Source: Bacteroidetes bacterium MED-G17
GTDB lineage: Bacteria > Bacteroidota > Bacteroidia > NS11-12g > UBA9320
Length of the DNA: 64,000 bases
Direction of reading: 5' to 3'
NCBI GenBank assembly: GCA_002457675.1
Contig: NTKK01000002.1
Coordinates: 124,001-188,000, forward strand
Positions 1 through 7,980 of the stretch are shown piece by piece. The notes below the pieces were generated by a model. The model ran no database searches. It saw only the letters and a list, made by a program, of their open reading frames with translations, and was not told the origin of the DNA. How positions within the stretch are numbered: position 1 is the stretch's first letter; each line of letters starts with the position of its first letter. A program made the position numbers and the translations under genes.

Positions 1-160
1 AGATTTGAGACTTACTGATCGGTTTAAGTTCTTGCTTGACTTCCAAGAACTTTCCTATCTGTAAAGCTGCCCTTGAATTTTCAATTTTTTCCTCATAAGA
101 GGCTTGACCATACAACAATCGAGTAAGCAATAAACATAGAAAAAACCAGATTATACGCAC
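1..160 (-). CDS. N-terminal fragment of an exported protein (runs off the left edge)
   Basis: Only 53 codons lie in the window. The GTG at 160 is preceded in frame by a TGA two codons upstream, so it is the likely start. The product begins with a short basic stretch, then a hydrophobic run (WFFLCLLLTRLLYGQA) typical of a Sec signal peptide, with a plausible cleavage after GQA. The part that follows is polar and probably helical (SYEEKIENSRAALQIG), the kind of start seen in TPR-type exported proteins. I do not recognise the family. It lies downstream of the initiator tRNA gene on the same strand. Confidence 0.55.
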   Translation of the reverse strand, partial: MRIIWFFLCLLLTRLLYGQASYEEKIENSRAALQIGKFLEVKQELKPISKSQI

Positions 161-315
161 CCCTCAAATATCACAAATAATTATGATTTTTGATAAGAAA
201 CCAAAATAAAAATTGCTACTTTATTGTCCCTAAAATCACTAATTTTATGAGTAGTGCTGTAAAAGGTTTTATCCTACTGTTTCTTAGGTCCTTGAAACCC
301 TAATCAAACATTATT

Positions 316-390
<75 letters not shown>

Positions 391-393
391 TTG

Positions 394-424
394 CAAAACT
401 AATGCATACTTTTGTGCTGTGCAA
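394..424 (-). promoter_or_regulatory. Bacteroidota-type promoter for the initiator tRNA
   Basis: On the minus strand there is TTG (424-422), a 20-base spacer, then TAGTTTTG (401-394). This is a full match to the Bacteroidota sigma-A consensus TTG-N(17-23)-TAnnTTTG. It ends three bases before the tRNA 5' end at 390, so transcription would start at or just inside the tRNA. The same DNA on the plus strand carries TACTTTTG (407-414) immediately before the GTG of era, so two -7 boxes facing opposite ways overlap within 21 bases. Confidence 0.7.
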
Positions 425-1309
425 TTCCAAGCTGCCTTTATTTCTGTTTTGGGTAAACCCAATGCGGGAAAATCCACCCTTATAAATGCGCTGCTTGGCG
501 ATTCTTTAATGATCACCAACCGCAAAGCACAAACCACACGCTACCGAACCAAAGGGATCTTATCGACAGCACATTATCAATTGATTTTTTCAGACACACC
601 TGGTTTTTTGGAACCCAACAACCTTTTGCAAAAAGGCATGCTCAATGAAATAAATGCTTCTTTTGTTGATGCAGATTTGTTCTATCTGCTGGCGGATTTG
701 AGTGATCCAGAACCGCTAGATTTTTTGGAAAAACAGCAAATTGATGTCCCATGGAAAAAAAGCATCTTGGTGCTGAACAAAATGGATCTTATTGACCAAG
801 AGCTGTTGGAAGAAAAAATTGAGTACCTGCTCACCCAGGTAAAACCAAGAAGTTTTGTGCCAATTTCTGCAAGCCATAAGTTTAATCTAGAAACCTTGCT
901 GAAACAAAGCCTTGAATTGGCACCCGTGCATCCACCCTATTATCCAGAAGAAGAGGTAAGCGACAGGAATGTGCGTTTTTTTATTGAAGAGATTATACGC
1001 AACCATATACTTACGCTCTACCAAGAAGAAATACCCTATGGTGTGCATGTGCAAATAGAGCGCTACTTGACTGGCAAAAAGTTGGACAAAATTTATGTGC
1101 ACATACTCAGCGAAAGAGATAGCCAGAAAAAAATATTGATTGGCAAAGGCGGTGAAAAAATCAAAAAACTGGGCACCAAAAGTCGTGTAGAAATTGAGCA
1201 GTTCATTGAGAAAAGGGTGTTTTTAGACCTCTCAGTAAAAATATTGCCCAAATGGCGAGAGAAAGAAAGCTTTTTAAAGAAACAAGGGTTTAGATTTGAA
1301 AAGAAATGA
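419..1309 (+). CDS. era: GTPase Era
   Basis: Era is an essential GTPase that binds the 3' end of 16S rRNA during 30S assembly. The protein has all G motifs: GKPNAGKS (G1, about residues 12-19), DTPG (G3), NKMD (G4) and SAS (G5). A C-terminal KH domain follows, with the IGKGGEKIKKLG signature. The longest open frame starts at 356, but its first 21 codons are the antisense of the tRNA. The GTG at 419 gives 296 residues, the usual Era length, and puts G1 at the usual distance from the N-terminus. The stop overlaps the der start by four bases (ATGA), so the two are translationally coupled. Confidence 0.95.
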   Translation: MQFQAAFISVLGKPNAGKSTLINALLGDSLMITNRKAQTTRYRTKGILSTAHYQLIFSDTPGFLEPNNLLQKGMLNEINASFVDADLFYLLADLSDPEPLDFLEKQQIDVPWKKSILVLNKMDLIDQELLEEKIEYLLTQVKPRSFVPISASHKFNLETLLKQSLELAPVHPPYYPEEEVSDRNVRFFIEEIIRNHILTLYQEEIPYGVHVQIERYLTGKKLDKIYVHILSERDSQKKILIGKGGEKIKKLGTKSRVEIEQFIEKRVFLDLSVKILPKWREKESFLKKQGFRFEKK

Positions 1310-2613
1310 GTGCGCTGGTGGCTATAGTGGGGCGCCCAAATGTGGGCAAATCAACTTTGTTTAACCGTTTGGTTGGGGAAAGGAAAGCAATAGTAGAAGA
1401 TATTTCTGGGGTAACACGCGATCGAAATTACGGCAGCTCTGAATGGAATGGTATGCCTTTTGACGTGGTAGATACTGGTGGTTTTGTAGAAAGCTCCACG
1501 GATGTTTTTGAAAAGGAAATTAAAAAGCAGGTATTGCTTACCTTAGAAGAAGCCAGCATCATCTTACTGGTGGTGGATGTAACTACAGGCATTACCTCGC
1601 TCGATGACGATATAGTAAAATTGCTAAGAAAATCGAGCAAACCCTGCTTCTTGATTGTCAACAAAGTAGACAATGACGAACGCTTATTTGCCGCCTATGA
1701 GTTTTTGTCCTTGGGTTTTGAAAGAACCTTTAACCTGTCAGCCATAACCGGAAGCGGTAGTGGAGAGCTTCTAGATGAATTGGTGAACTTTTTGCCCAAA
1801 GAAGAAGAAATAGAAAAAGAGGAAGGAATTCCTACGGTTGCCTTAATTGGCAGACCCAATGTAGGGAAATCATCTTTGTTCAACTTATTGCTTGGTGAGG
1901 AACGGTCTATTGTAACCAATATCGCTGGCACCACGAGAGATATGGTGCTTGAACGCTTCAATAAGTTTGGTAAAACCTTTGATTTGGTAGACACAGCAGG
2001 GGTTAGAAAAAAGGCGAAGGTAAAAGAGAATGTAGAGTTTTACTCTGTTATGCGGTCCATCAAATCCATCGATCTTGCGGATATTGTGGTGTTGATGCTA
2101 GACGCCCGCAACCCACTTGAGGCGCAAGATTTGAATTTGCTCCATTTGGCTGAAAGCAAAGGAAAAGGAATCGTCCTTGCAGTCAACAAATGGGATTTAA
2201 TCAACAAAGACAACCAAAGCCACATAGAATTTACCCAGTATATCAAAGAAAAGTTGCGGCCCTTTGATGACGTGCCTATTTTGTTTGTCTCTGTCTTAGA
2301 AAAAGACCGGGTTTTAAAACTATTGGACAGCATAGAGCAGGTATACGAAAATTTACACCGTCGAATAAGCACCTCAAAACTCAATGATTTGCTGCTGCCC
2401 GTTATCTCAGCAAAACCACCACCCTCAAAAAGAGGTAAAAACATCAGCATTAAATATGTATCTCAGATAAAATCAAAACGGGTAAATTTTGCCTTTTTTT
2501 CTAATCATCCAAAAGATATAGACGCAACTTATAAGCGCTTCCTAGAAAATATCTTAAGAAAGGAGTTTGAATTTACCGGTGTGCCGGTAAACATTTATGT
2601 TAGAAAAAAGTAA
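1306..2613 (+). CDS. der: GTPase Der (EngA), double G domain
   Basis: Der is a tandem GTPase acting in 50S subunit maturation. Two complete G domains are visible: GRPNVGKSTLFN near residue 8 with DTGG and NKVD, and GRPNVGKSSLFN near residue 182 with DTAG and NKWD. A C-terminal KH-like domain of about 90 residues follows. At 435 aa it has the normal length. It is coupled to era by a 4-base overlap, an arrangement that makes sense because both work on ribosome assembly. Confidence 0.97.
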   Translation: MSALVAIVGRPNVGKSTLFNRLVGERKAIVEDISGVTRDRNYGSSEWNGMPFDVVDTGGFVESSTDVFEKEIKKQVLLTLEEASIILLVVDVTTGITSLDDDIVKLLRKSSKPCFLIVNKVDNDERLFAAYEFLSLGFERTFNLSAITGSGSGELLDELVNFLPKEEEIEKEEGIPTVALIGRPNVGKSSLFNLLLGEERSIVTNIAGTTRDMVLERFNKFGKTFDLVDTAGVRKKAKVKENVEFYSVMRSIKSIDLADIVVLMLDARNPLEAQDLNLLHLAESKGKGIVLAVNKWDLINKDNQSHIEFTQYIKEKLRPFDDVPILFVSVLEKDRVLKLLDSIEQVYENLHRRISTSKLNDLLLPVISAKPPPSKRGKNISIKYVSQIKSKRVNFAFFSNHPKDIDATYKRFLENILRKEFEFTGVPVNIYVRKK

Positions 2614-2661
2614 AGATTTTGTAATTTATATTAGTTTTTTACTGATAGTTAAGCAATTTTA

Positions 2662-2669
2662 TATATTTG
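2662..2669 (+). promoter_or_regulatory. -7 box (TATATTTG) for the acidic lipoprotein gene
   Basis: TATATTTG fits TAnnTTTG exactly and lies 29 bases before the ATG at 2699. No good TTG lies 17-23 bases upstream, so the -33 element is weak or absent. Confidence 0.45.
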
Positions 2670-2698
2670 CAACATAAACTTTTAACTAGATATCTATA

Positions 2699-2950
2699 AT
2701 GAAAAGACTATTTATTGCATTCACCATGGTAGCTACCGCTACTTTGTTCGCTTGCTCTTCAAACACAGCTACCGAAGAAGGTACTGAAGAAACTACTGAA
2801 TCCATGGAAACTGTAGAAGAAGAAGCTACAGAAGAAGAAGCTGCTCCTGAAGAAGCTGATTCAATGGAAGCTACTGAAGAAGCTGCTACTGAAGAAGCTG
2901 CTACTGAAGAAGCTGCTACTGAAGAGGAAGCAACCGAGGAAGCTGAGTAA
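2699..2950 (+). CDS. small, extremely acidic Glu/Ala/Thr-repeat lipoprotein
   Basis: This is an 83-residue protein. The signal peptide ends in a lipobox TLFAC (Cys19), so it should be a lipoprotein. The rest is almost only E, A and T with a few S and M, built from irregular and then exact AATEE units, and it has no aromatic residues after the signal. It should be disordered and strongly negative. There is an ATG start, its own -7 box upstream and a hairpin terminator after it, so it looks like a single-gene unit. I know no function for it; a surface charge or ion-binding role would be a guess. Such low-complexity frames can be spurious, but signal, lipobox, promoter and terminator together argue for a real gene. 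Confidence 0.75.
   Translation: MKRLFIAFTMVATATLFACSSNTATEEGTEETTESMETVEEEATEEEAAPEEADSMEATEEAATEEAATEEAATEEEATEEAE
2867..2926 (+). repeat. 15-bp tandem repeat coding for AATEE
   Basis: Three copies of GCTGCTACTGAAGAA (2882-2926, the last with GAG for GAA) follow a partial copy (2867-2881) at the 3' part of the acidic lipoprotein gene. The copies are identical in synonymous positions, so they arose by recent duplication rather than selection on the amino acids alone. The number of copies could vary between strains without breaking the frame. Confidence 0.85.
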
Positions 2951-2978
2951 TTTATTAAAAAAAATTAGCGTTAACAGA

Positions 2979-3011
2979 AAAGCATTGTCCGGAATAGGCA
3001 ATGCTTTTTTT
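2979..3011. terminator. hairpin terminator between the acidic lipoprotein gene and pheS
   Basis: A 9-bp perfect stem AAAGCATTG / CAATGCTTT (2979-2987 with 2999-3007) has an 11-base loop, and a run of seven T (3005-3011) begins within its 3' arm. The plus-strand reading serves the lipoprotein gene. On the minus strand the A-run before the stem gives a weaker T-tract, so it may also stop pheS, whose stop codon is at 3010-3012. Confidence 0.75.
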
Positions 3012-4017
3012 ATTCTGCGACAAATTGATTTAGCATTCTTGTGTCGTTATTGAATAAATCTCGAATATCTTTTATATCAAAAAGCGACATAGCAATTCTA
3101 TCTATGCCCATGCCAAAAGCATATCCCGAGTATTTATTTGGATCAATACCGCAGTTTTTCAGCACTTGTTCATCTACCATACCACAACCCAAAATTTCTA
3201 ACCATCCCGTTCCTTTTGTCAACCTTTTGTCTTCCTCAGTTTCTGTTCCGAGAAATATATCCATTTCTGCGCTTGGCTCAGTAAAAGGGAAATAGGACGC
3301 TCTAAACCTTACTTCCAAGTCCCTTCCAAAAAAAGAAGAAACAAAACTGTATAGAGTTTGCTTTAAATCCGCAAACGAAATGCCTTCATCAATATGAAGT
3401 CCCTCAACTTGATGAAAGAAAGAATTGGATCTTGCCGAAACTGCTTCATTTCTATATACACGACCAGGACTAATCGTTTTGATTGGTGGTTTTGTCGTTT
3501 CCATTACTCGAACTTGGACACTGCTTGTATGTGTTCGCAACGCATACCCTTTTTCCAAATAAAACGTGTCTTGCATGTCTCTAGCTGGATGATCAGGAGG
3601 GAAATTTAGTGCTTCAAAGTTGTGCCAATCATCCTCAATTTCTGGACCTTCACTAATGCCAAAACCCATATACCTAAAAATTTGCTCAATTCTATTTTTA
3701 ACAACAGAAATGGGATGTCTAGCGCCAATTTCTATCTTTTGCGGATCCAATAAAAAATTTCTCGAATTTTCTTGACTTTGTCCCTCAAGCATCTCCTTGG
3801 CTGCGTCATATAACTCCTCTGCCTTTCTTTTTAATAAGTTAAGTGGTTTTCCGACCGTTCTCTTATTTTCTGCTGGTAAACTCTTAAAGTCATATAATAA
3901 AAGTGATATTTTCCCTTTTTTGCTAAGAAAATATTTATAAAAAATCGCCAATTCCTCGGATGTTTTTATTTCTGCTTGATTTAGCTCTTCCTCGATATTT
4001 TTTAATTGATCAATCAT
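3010..4017 (-). CDS. pheS: phenylalanyl-tRNA synthetase alpha subunit
   Basis: PheS is the catalytic subunit of the alpha2beta2 PheRS that charges tRNA-Phe. The N-terminal 90 residues form the coiled tRNA-binding arm. The class II core follows (GARHPISVVKNRIEQIF, then the HTSSVQVRVM, YRNEAVSARSNSFFHQVEG and FGMGIDRIAM motifs). Length is 335 aa, as expected. ATG start, with TACTTTAG nine bases further upstream (one mismatch to TAnnTTTG). No pheT lies in the window, so the two subunits are not in one operon here. Confidence 0.96.
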   Translation of the reverse strand: MIDQLKNIEEELNQAEIKTSEELAIFYKYFLSKKGKISLLLYDFKSLPAENKRTVGKPLNLLKRKAEELYDAAKEMLEGQSQENSRNFLLDPQKIEIGARHPISVVKNRIEQIFRYMGFGISEGPEIEDDWHNFEALNFPPDHPARDMQDTFYLEKGYALRTHTSSVQVRVMETTKPPIKTISPGRVYRNEAVSARSNSFFHQVEGLHIDEGISFADLKQTLYSFVSSFFGRDLEVRFRASYFPFTEPSAEMDIFLGTETEEDKRLTKGTGWLEILGCGMVDEQVLKNCGIDPNKYSGYAFGMGIDRIAMSLFDIKDIRDLFNNDTRMLNQFVAE

Positions 4018-4349
4018 TTAACATTGCTAAAGTACAATTCCTTTTTATTTCATGAATTACACATACTGTTATTGTATATAATATTAAATAATGTATATAA
4101 TAATATATAAGCTGTGTGGATTGTGGAATCTTTTTTGTTTAAACATGCGCAGAGTAACGTTTTGCCTATTTCTTCACATTTATATAAAATATAATTAATT
4201 GATATTTAGTTATATAAGTTTTATTATTTAAATTGTTAGTGTGGTTATTAACATAGAGTTGGTCATATCTTAATGTTACCCTAAGATTATTTTTTTGTGT
4301 ATAAAAGGTCTAAATTTTAATGGCGTTTAAGATTTATAATTTTTTCGGT
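4018..4349. other. very AT-rich intergenic region with DnaA-box-like motifs
   Basis: This is 332 bases without a gene, about 22% G+C by direct count. It includes a nearly pure A/T stretch at about 4071-4110. Motifs resembling DnaA boxes are TTCTTCACA (4170-4178, one mismatch to TTATNCACA) and two weaker TGTGG-containing ones near 4115 and 4230. A perfect TTATGCACA sits just outside at 4363-4371, in the end of the lipoprotein gene. The pheS promoter must be at the left end. Apart from that I see no RNA gene or riboswitch fold. Confidence 0.4.
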
Positions 4350-5762
4350 TTACGGTTTGGATTTATGCACATCTAAATCCTCTTCACTAATAGAGATTTT
4401 AATTTCCCAGTTTTCTGGAATTTTTATTGGTTTTTTATAGTAAAAGAAGCCTTCCTGATGTATTTGTTCTTGGTTTTTATAAACGCTGAGTTTTTGGTTA
4501 GCATCGGTATCTTCAACTATTGTTAAAGTATAAGTTCCGCTTTTTATTCTAATTGATTTATTATGTGTTATTTGCTTTATTAAATTTACTTGTTTTATTA
4601 TAGAGTTTTCCATAAAAAATAGTGAAATTGGAAAATTGATGCTTTTGGGTAATACTAAGTCAAGTAGGCTATAGTTGGTATCAATTTTAGGAAGTTTATA
4701 TGTTCTGCTTGGATATAATGTAGAATCATTACCAATTATGGTGTCAAAGGTTATGGTACGCAAATATGGATTGGTGTTAACAATGGCTGTTGTATTGTCT
4801 GTGTAGTTTATATGAATGTCCGGTTGACAAATTAGAAATAGTGAGTCTTTGATTATACTGGCTTCTATTTGCTCAGACCGAAGGTTGGGGTGTACTAGGA
4901 ACAGTGTGTCATTTTTTATAAAATTTAGTATTCTTGAATTACCTCTCTTATTTAAGAGGCTGTCTTTTTTTGTGATGCTTATTCGGTGGTTGGAGTAACC
5001 TAAGGTATCAATGAATTTTGTAATAATTACTGTGTCCTGAATTTTATAGAACCCGAGCTTATCGTTTAAGTAATAATTGGGTAGAAGGTTGGGTGTCTTG
5101 GTAATGTAGGCGTAATTGGTTTGAAGATGTTTTTTATATAAATAGATCTTGTTGCTTAACATGCTGTTGGTGAAAAGCTTATAGCTGGAATCTTTAATGA
5201 TTGAATCAGTCGTATAGGTTGGTAGCTCATTGGTGTTAAGAAACTGAATTGTTCCCTTGGGCAGCATCGATATGTTGAAAATAGAATCGCGTATAGGAAA
5301 TCTGTATAGGTGGTTGTTGATTGTGCATACGAACGAATCGATGGGCTTAAGTAATTGGGTGATTGGGTGGATGATTTGGAAATTCAATGCTATGCTGTCC
5401 TTTGATCTACGACTGATGTGAATATCTAAGGTATCATTTATGTTGTTTTCGGTTATGTCTTTAATGACACCGTTTGCAACTATTTGATAGTTGCCTAGGA
5501 TTGGTTCGGTCCTTATAATTAATGTTTTGGATTTTAATCGGATTTTGTCCGTTTTCGTTGTGGGCAAGAAGAAAAGTTTGCTTTGGTTGGCTAAATCTAT
5601 TTTCTCGTCGAAACGGAGATGATGGAGCCATGTTTGGCTGCTGTCTTTAATTTGGTAGGAAATTAATTTGGGTGCTGCATTATCTTTTGGACCTCCGTTT
5701 GGGGGTTTAACACTTGCGCATGCGGACAGAATTAAAAAGCCAATTGCGTAAATTTTCTTCAT
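4350..5762 (-). CDS. Ig-like domain lipoprotein of Bacteroidota type
   Basis: A 470-residue lipoprotein: lipobox LSAC near residue 14, then the PPNGGPKD segment that begins a widespread Bacteroidota family annotated as Ig-like (SbsA/Big_5-like) domain proteins. An N-terminal Ig-like domain of about 100 residues is followed by a long beta-rich part with no motif I can name. It overlaps mnmG by four bases (ATGA) and is the last gene of that operon. The role is unknown; location should be the outer or inner membrane, facing the periplasm. Confidence 0.75.
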   Translation of the reverse strand: MKKIYAIGFLILSACASVKPPNGGPKDNAAPKLISYQIKDSSQTWLHHLRFDEKIDLANQSKLFFLPTTKTDKIRLKSKTLIIRTEPILGNYQIVANGVIKDITENNINDTLDIHISRRSKDSIALNFQIIHPITQLLKPIDSFVCTINNHLYRFPIRDSIFNISMLPKGTIQFLNTNELPTYTTDSIIKDSSYKLFTNSMLSNKIYLYKKHLQTNYAYITKTPNLLPNYYLNDKLGFYKIQDTVIITKFIDTLGYSNHRISITKKDSLLNKRGNSRILNFIKNDTLFLVHPNLRSEQIEASIIKDSLFLICQPDIHINYTDNTTAIVNTNPYLRTITFDTIIGNDSTLYPSRTYKLPKIDTNYSLLDLVLPKSINFPISLFFMENSIIKQVNLIKQITHNKSIRIKSGTYTLTIVEDTDANQKLSVYKNQEQIHQEGFFYYKKPIKIPENWEIKISISEEDLDVHKSKP

Positions 5763-7621
5763 CTTCCTAGGTAGATCAATAGTGTGCTTAAATCGGACTG
5801 TGATACACCGCTTATTTTTTGTGCCTCACCAAAGGTCTTTGGCTGTATGTCTGAAAGCTTTTGTTTTCCTTCCGTAGAAATTGACATAAAAGACTTATAG
5901 TCAATGTTTTGCGGTATATTTAGTTCCTTAAATTGTATAAATTTGTCGACAGTTTCAGCCTCCCTCCGCAGGTAGCCTTGATACTTTATCTGTGTTTCTA
6001 CTTTTTGTAAAATACTAGCGTCTAGATTTGAGAATGGAAACTCTTCTCGTTCAACATTGAATAAATCTTGGATATGTACTTGAGGTCTTGACAACAACTT
6101 GCTAAAAGAAAGTGCATGTTTGGGTGTAGCAAGTTTGTCGATCGGCTCAATTTTCTGCATTTCTGAAGGTTTTATGTGGTGAGAGGAAAAATATTGTATG
6201 GTCTTGGTGACCGTACTTTGATCGTTTGCCATTTGTTGAAAAGCGCTTTGCGTAATTAAACCAAGGTCATAACCCACGGGCATTAGACGTTCATCAGCAT
6301 TGTCTTGTCGGAGATGTAATCGATATTCTGCTCGAGAGGTAAACATTCGATATGGTTCATCCGTACCCTTAGTAATTAGGTCGTCGATAAGTACACCGAT
6401 GTAGGCCTGGTCTCGTCCTAATATAAGGCTTTCTGATTGTCGGATTTTATGGTGGGCATTTACTCCTGCCATTAGGCCTTGAGCTGCGGCTTCTTCGTAC
6501 CCTGTGGTTCCGTTGATTTGTCCTGCAAAGAAAAGACCTTCAACAAGTTTGGTTTCTAGGTTGTGCTTAAGTTGAGTTGGTGGAAAGTAGTCATATTCGA
6601 TGGCGTAACCTGGGCGTAAAATCTGCGCTTTTCGGAATGCGGGTATTTTAAGTAAAGCTTCTTGCTGAGTTTCTTTAGGTAGACTGCTGCTAAAGCCGTT
6701 TATGTACACTTCGTTGGTGTTCCATCCTTCTGGTTCAATAAACATTTGGTGCCTGTCTTTGTCAGCAAAGCGGTTGACTTTATCTTCTATGGACGGGCAA
6801 TATCTAGGTCCTATACCTTCAATGTTCCCATTAAATATAGCGGATTTTTCGAGATTTTCACGAATAACATTGTGGCTTTCATTGTTGGTATACGTTATGT
6901 AACAAGGTCGCTGAACACTCAATCTTTTTTGTCTTTGAAAGGAGAAGGATTTTGGGTTTTTGTCACCGTGTTGTATATCAGTTTGGGAAAAGTCAATGGT
7001 TGAACTTAAGATCCGTGGAGGTGTTCCTGTTTTCATTCGTGCAGAAGAAAACCCAAGTCGATGCAAGGATTCTGTAATCCCGATGCTCGGCCTTTCGCTC
7101 ATTCTTCCACCACCATACTGGTCCTTGCCAATATGAATGGATCCATTCAAAAAAGTACCGCTGGTAAGTACAACAGAGGATGAATAAAATGTATAGCCCA
7201 TCTGCGTACCTATATGAAATTGTTTCTTTTTTGTAATTGTGGTGGCCATGTCTTGAAAAAAGTGAAGATGTTCGAGCTCTTCTAATCTTTTTCGATAATT
7301 GGCGGAAAACTGGAAACGATCACACTGTGCCCTTGGGCTCCACATAGCTGGCCCCTTTTTTGTATTAAGCATTCTGAACTGTATTGTTGCGCTATCGGTT
7401 ACCTGGCCTGACAAACCACCAAGGGCATCGATTTCTCGAACAATTTGCCCTTTTGCAACACCACCCATAGCAGGATTGCAGCTCATTTTTGCGAGCGTCT
7501 CTAGATTCATGCTTATCAGCAATGTTCTTGAACCTAGTTTTGCCGCGGCTGCGGCCGCTTCACAGCCTGCGTGCCCGCCTCCTATTACGATAATGTCAAA
7601 TTTTGTTTCCACGTGGAACAC
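5759..7621 (-). CDS. mnmG: tRNA uridine-5-carboxymethylaminomethyl synthesis enzyme MnmG (GidA)
   Basis: MnmG uses FAD, methylene-THF and NADH, together with MnmE, to modify U34 in the wobble position of several tRNAs. The FAD Rossmann motif GGGHAGCEAAAAAAKLG is near residue 14, and PAMGGVAKGQIVREIDALGG and EDKVNRFADKDRHQMFIEPEG are classic family blocks. The C-terminal helical domain is complete and the length is 620 aa. The start is GTG at 7621 (MFHVETKFD); a second in-frame GTG at 7612 is possible. The start overlaps the end of ybeY by 37 bases and lies in a parS-like palindrome. mnmE is not in the window. Confidence 0.96.
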   Translation of the reverse strand: MFHVETKFDIIVIGGGHAGCEAAAAAAKLGSRTLLISMNLETLAKMSCNPAMGGVAKGQIVREIDALGGLSGQVTDSATIQFRMLNTKKGPAMWSPRAQCDRFQFSANYRKRLEELEHLHFFQDMATTITKKKQFHIGTQMGYTFYSSSVVLTSGTFLNGSIHIGKDQYGGGRMSERPSIGITESLHRLGFSSARMKTGTPPRILSSTIDFSQTDIQHGDKNPKSFSFQRQKRLSVQRPCYITYTNNESHNVIRENLEKSAIFNGNIEGIGPRYCPSIEDKVNRFADKDRHQMFIEPEGWNTNEVYINGFSSSLPKETQQEALLKIPAFRKAQILRPGYAIEYDYFPPTQLKHNLETKLVEGLFFAGQINGTTGYEEAAAQGLMAGVNAHHKIRQSESLILGRDQAYIGVLIDDLITKGTDEPYRMFTSRAEYRLHLRQDNADERLMPVGYDLGLITQSAFQQMANDQSTVTKTIQYFSSHHIKPSEMQKIEPIDKLATPKHALSFSKLLSRPQVHIQDLFNVEREEFPFSNLDASILQKVETQIKYQGYLRREAETVDKFIQFKELNIPQNIDYKSFMSISTEGKQKLSDIQPKTFGEAQKISGVSQSDLSTLLIYLGR

Positions 7622-7980
7622 GACAATAATTCATTTTCTAATAACCGCATCAAATTTTTTTGAGTAACGCTTCTGTCGTTAAATCCCTGAGTATGTAGTA
7701 GCGCATGAAATAGTATTCGGCGCATCTCAAGGGATTTATCGACACCAAGTTTTTTTGCGTTTTCTTGTACAAGCTCAGGGCATATCAATATGTGAACCTC
7801 CTTTGCGTTAGGCTGATCAAAGAAGCTTGTAATAACATCTGTATAATAATCATGATTCAGTAATTGTTTGTTTTGGAAGAGCATTTCACTTTTTGAAAGC
7901 AATCGAACAGTAACGTAAGTGTCCAAAAAATAGTCAGCTAGGATGCTTGCTAAACCGTGGTGTTCTATTTCATTGATCAT
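7585..7980 (-). CDS. ybeY: endoribonuclease YbeY (rRNA maturation factor)
   Basis: YbeY is a zinc-dependent RNase-like factor needed for 16S rRNA 3'-end maturation and 70S quality control. The metal site is HALLHTQGFND near residues 90-100. The canonical motif is HxxxHxxGxxH, and here the third His is Asp. I recall Asp at this place in other Bacteroidota YbeY proteins (HGVLHLCGYKD type), so the site is probably functional. At 131 aa the protein is short for the family. The ATG overlaps the upstream gene by four bases (7977-7980), and the 3' end runs 37 bases into mnmG. Confidence 0.88.
   Translation of the reverse strand: MINEIEHHGLASILADYFLDTYVTVRLLSKSEMLFQNKQLLNHDYYTDVITSFFDQPNAKEVHILICPELVQENAKKLGVDKSLEMRRILFHALLHTQGFNDRSVTQKNLMRLLENELLSCSTWKQNLTLS
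7604..7620. other. parS-like palindrome over the mnmG start codon
   Basis: The plus strand reads TGTTTCCACGTGGAACA. The core TTCCACGTGGAA is a perfect 12-bp palindrome. Read on the minus strand it is a perfect parS left half (TGTTCCAC) followed by the right half with one extra G. It covers the GTG start of mnmG and the end of ybeY. ParB binding is possible but less certain than for the site at 8360. Confidence 0.45.

Noticed and set aside
2040-2450. 136-codon minus-strand frame inside der
   Set aside because: A shadow of a conserved gene; serine/phenylalanine-rich, without motif or start signal. Other long antisense frames (for example 38242-38676 in nrdJ) are the same kind.
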